A DNA stretch of 15,288 bases from an uncultured Coriobacteriales bacterium (GTDB taxonomy: Bacteria > Actinomycetota > Coriobacteriia > Coriobacteriales > UMGS124), in NCBI GenBank assembly GCA_934636245.1, contig CAKUAI010000036.1, positions 1 through 15,288 of the forward strand. The letters run 5' to 3'. The notes beneath the pieces are model-generated. The model made no database searches, was not told where the DNA came from, and saw nothing but the letters and a program-made list of their open reading frames with translations. The position numbers were made by a program, and so were the translations under genes. Positions 14,461-15,288 of this stretch are shown here, piece after piece. The stretch's first letter is position 1. Every line of letters starts with the position of its first letter.

Positions 14461-14569
14461 CGGCAACGAAACGGGCTTCGGTACGAGTCGACCTTGCCCG
14501 GTGGCAGTAAAACGGGTTTCGGTGCAGTTCTGAAGGTCCTGTTGGCAGTAAAACGGGTTTCGGTGCAGT
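14461..14569 (+). repeat. Direct 27-nt repeats on a 41-bp period (three copies)
   Basis: A 27-nt unit with the core GGCAGTAAAACGGGTTTCGG starts at 14461 (degenerate, 18 of 27 positions), 14502 and 14543 (the last two identical over 27 nt). The starts are exactly 41 bp apart, leaving 14-nt spacers that are not conserved. The inverted copies at 14709-14776 use the same period. Units and spacers are too short for a typical CRISPR array. Confidence 0.85.
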
Positions 14570-14610
14570 GACCTCAAGGCAAAAAGCGTCCATTGCTCGA
14601 AATGAAGCTG

Positions 14611-14636
14611 AATTCCGTTGTAAAAACAACAGAATT
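14611..14636. repeat. Hairpin at the centre of the inverted repeat arrangement
   Basis: AATTC (14611-14615) and GTTGT (14617-14621) pair with ACAAC (14626-14630) and GAATT (14632-14636) around an AAAA loop. One C/A mismatch separates the two 5-bp stems. It lies in the 139-bp segment between the direct and inverted repeat copies, which is less GC-rich than the flanks. Confidence 0.55.
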
Positions 14637-14708
14637 GATGGCAGATGCGAGCTCCTGCAGCCTCAGACCCTTTGGGAGCGGAACAAAAGGCGCCCACAGA
14701 ACGTTTTG

Positions 14709-14776
14709 ACTGCACCGAAACTCATTTCGCTGCCAGTGCACTCAGCAAAACTACTCCGAAACCCGTTTTACTGCCA
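14709..14776 (-). repeat. Inverted copies of the 27-nt repeat on the same 41-bp period (two copies)
   Basis: Read on the minus strand, the same 27-nt unit occurs at 14709-14735 (23 of 27 identical to the consensus) and 14750-14776 (25 of 27). The two are again exactly 41 bp apart. With the three direct copies upstream they form a large inverted repeat around 14570-14708. A transcript across it could fold into a long interrupted hairpin. Confidence 0.85.
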
Positions 14777-15219
14777 AAAAGGCCCCAAAGCCATCCCTGC
14801 AACACGTCTTGCGCCACCCCATAAAGTCGACAGTCGTCCTGGACGATTACCGACGAGGAAAACCCGCCGGACCAGCTTCCCGCGCAGGCACAAGCGCCCG
14901 CCGCAATCATGGAGCGCGGGAAACCGTAGCGGCCGAACTCGAGGAGTTCCGGAAGCGGTCCTTGTAGTGCACCTCATTTGACCCATCCAAGCGCCGGGGC
15001 ACAGCTCGCGCTCGAAGGCGTGAGCTCTATATGCCGTCCAAGTGTTGGGGGTGCGGTTCAATGTGTCAAGCTGCAGGACGATCGTCCAAATACGCAAGAG
15101 ATTTCCGAACAAATATGGCAATCAAACCGTCGTACAATACGCGGCAAGTTCGTGGTATGTGTCGCGTGCGCTACTTGCTGGGAGGTTATTGGCAAGACGA
15201 CGCGTGCAGTTAATAAACT
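14777..15219. other. Region without a recognisable gene
   Basis: About 440 bp between the inverted repeats and the hairpin cluster at the right edge. A plus-strand frame open from about 14714 to a TAG at 14965-14967 ends in a plausible helical tail (ETVAAELEEFRKRSL) but has no start codon and runs through the repeats; it could be a gene relic. Around 15100-15215 base composition drops and short frames end at the terminator-like hairpin, but none has a good ribosome binding site. Nothing can be assigned. Confidence 0.35.
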
Positions 15220-15245
15220 ACCTCCGGCATAGCCGGAGGTTTTAT
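15220..15245 (+). terminator. Hairpin terminator
   Basis: ACCTCCGGC (15220-15228) pairs with GCCGGAGGT (15232-15240), a perfect 9-bp stem with an ATA loop, followed by TTTTAT on the plus strand. What it terminates is unclear, since no gene is recognised just upstream. On the minus strand it is followed by TAGTTTATTA, so it may work both ways. Confidence 0.7.
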
Positions 15246-15278
15246 CTTGCAAAGATCTCAGCGGGCACAAAGTGCCCG
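15244..15278. repeat. Two further tight hairpins next to the terminator
   Basis: ATCTT-GCA-AAGAT (15244-15256, 5-bp stem) and CGGGCAC-AAA-GTGCCCG (15262-15278, perfect 7-bp stem) follow the terminator directly. All three hairpins have 3-nt loops. Such closely spaced small palindromes occur at ends of IS200/IS605-type elements and in structured RNAs. The window ends before this can be decided. Confidence 0.45.
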
Positions 15279-15288
15279 AGTCTACCGC

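Noticed and set aside
14461..14776. Possible CRISPR array
   Set aside because: Repeats are 27 nt but spacers only 14 nt, copies occur in both orientations, and no cas genes are present.
14714..14967. Plus-strand frame ending in ETVAAELEEFRKRSL
   Set aside because: No start codon or ribosome binding site, it runs through the inverted repeats, and it matches no known family; at best a relic.
14978..15232. 84-codon plus-strand open frame
   Set aside because: It has no ribosome binding site, its end lies within the terminator hairpin, and the amino-acid pattern is not protein-like.

Overview
The window looks like high-GC DNA from an anaerobic actinobacterium of the class Coriobacteriia, perhaps an Olsenella/Collinsella-like genus. 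Four things point there: the 5' end of a 16S rRNA gene at the left edge; a Tat-exported FAD/FMN reductase beside a divergent membrane-spanning LuxR-type regulator, a pairing typical of this class; an actinobacterial-style wall-anchored protein; and general codon use. The genus is an inference. No database search was possible.

Layout. 1-59 is the start of a 16S rRNA gene on the minus strand, with its leader and a promoter at 259-288. 648-2093 (-) is a cell-wall-anchored surface protein with its own promoter. A strong hairpin terminator (2183-2222) separates it from an amidohydrolase (2243-3562, -). Upstream of that gene's promoter lies a cluster of degenerate intergenic repeats (3654-3896). 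Next come a membrane-bound LuxR-family regulator (3923-5395, -) and, divergently, a Tat-exported FAD/FMN flavoprotein reductase (5629-7695, +). Between them is a set of TACC boxes spaced exactly 22 bp apart. Just downstream of the reductase is the orphaned C-terminal end of a second, different flavoprotein reductase (7805-8005), and then a bidirectional terminator.

The next block (10048 down to 8197, -) is a three-gene operon: a small Cys-rich secreted protein with a DxDxDGxxD loop, an ECF sigma factor, and a translationally coupled membrane protein with an RsgI-like extracellular domain that is probably the anti-sigma factor. It is followed by a complete molybdate/tungstate-type ABC importer (modA-modB-modC, 12788 down to 10302, -). 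Its binding protein has a Tat signal and an odd charged low-complexity C-terminal tail.

Divergent from modA is a putative PD-(D/E)xK nuclease-fold protein (13085-14083, +) with a structured leader that may mask its ribosome binding site. The last 1.2 kb has no convincing gene. It does contain a striking repeat structure: three direct and two inverted copies of a 27-nt element on a strict 41-bp period, flanking a 140-bp centre (14461-14776). Three tight hairpins with 3-nt loops (15220-15278) lie near the right edge.

Themes. The window combines extracytoplasmic redox metabolism (reductase plus its likely sensor-regulator), metal oxyanion uptake that could feed molybdoenzymes elsewhere, surface sensing (ECF/RsgI-like module), and accessory DNA (nuclease-like protein, repeat arrays, gene remnant).
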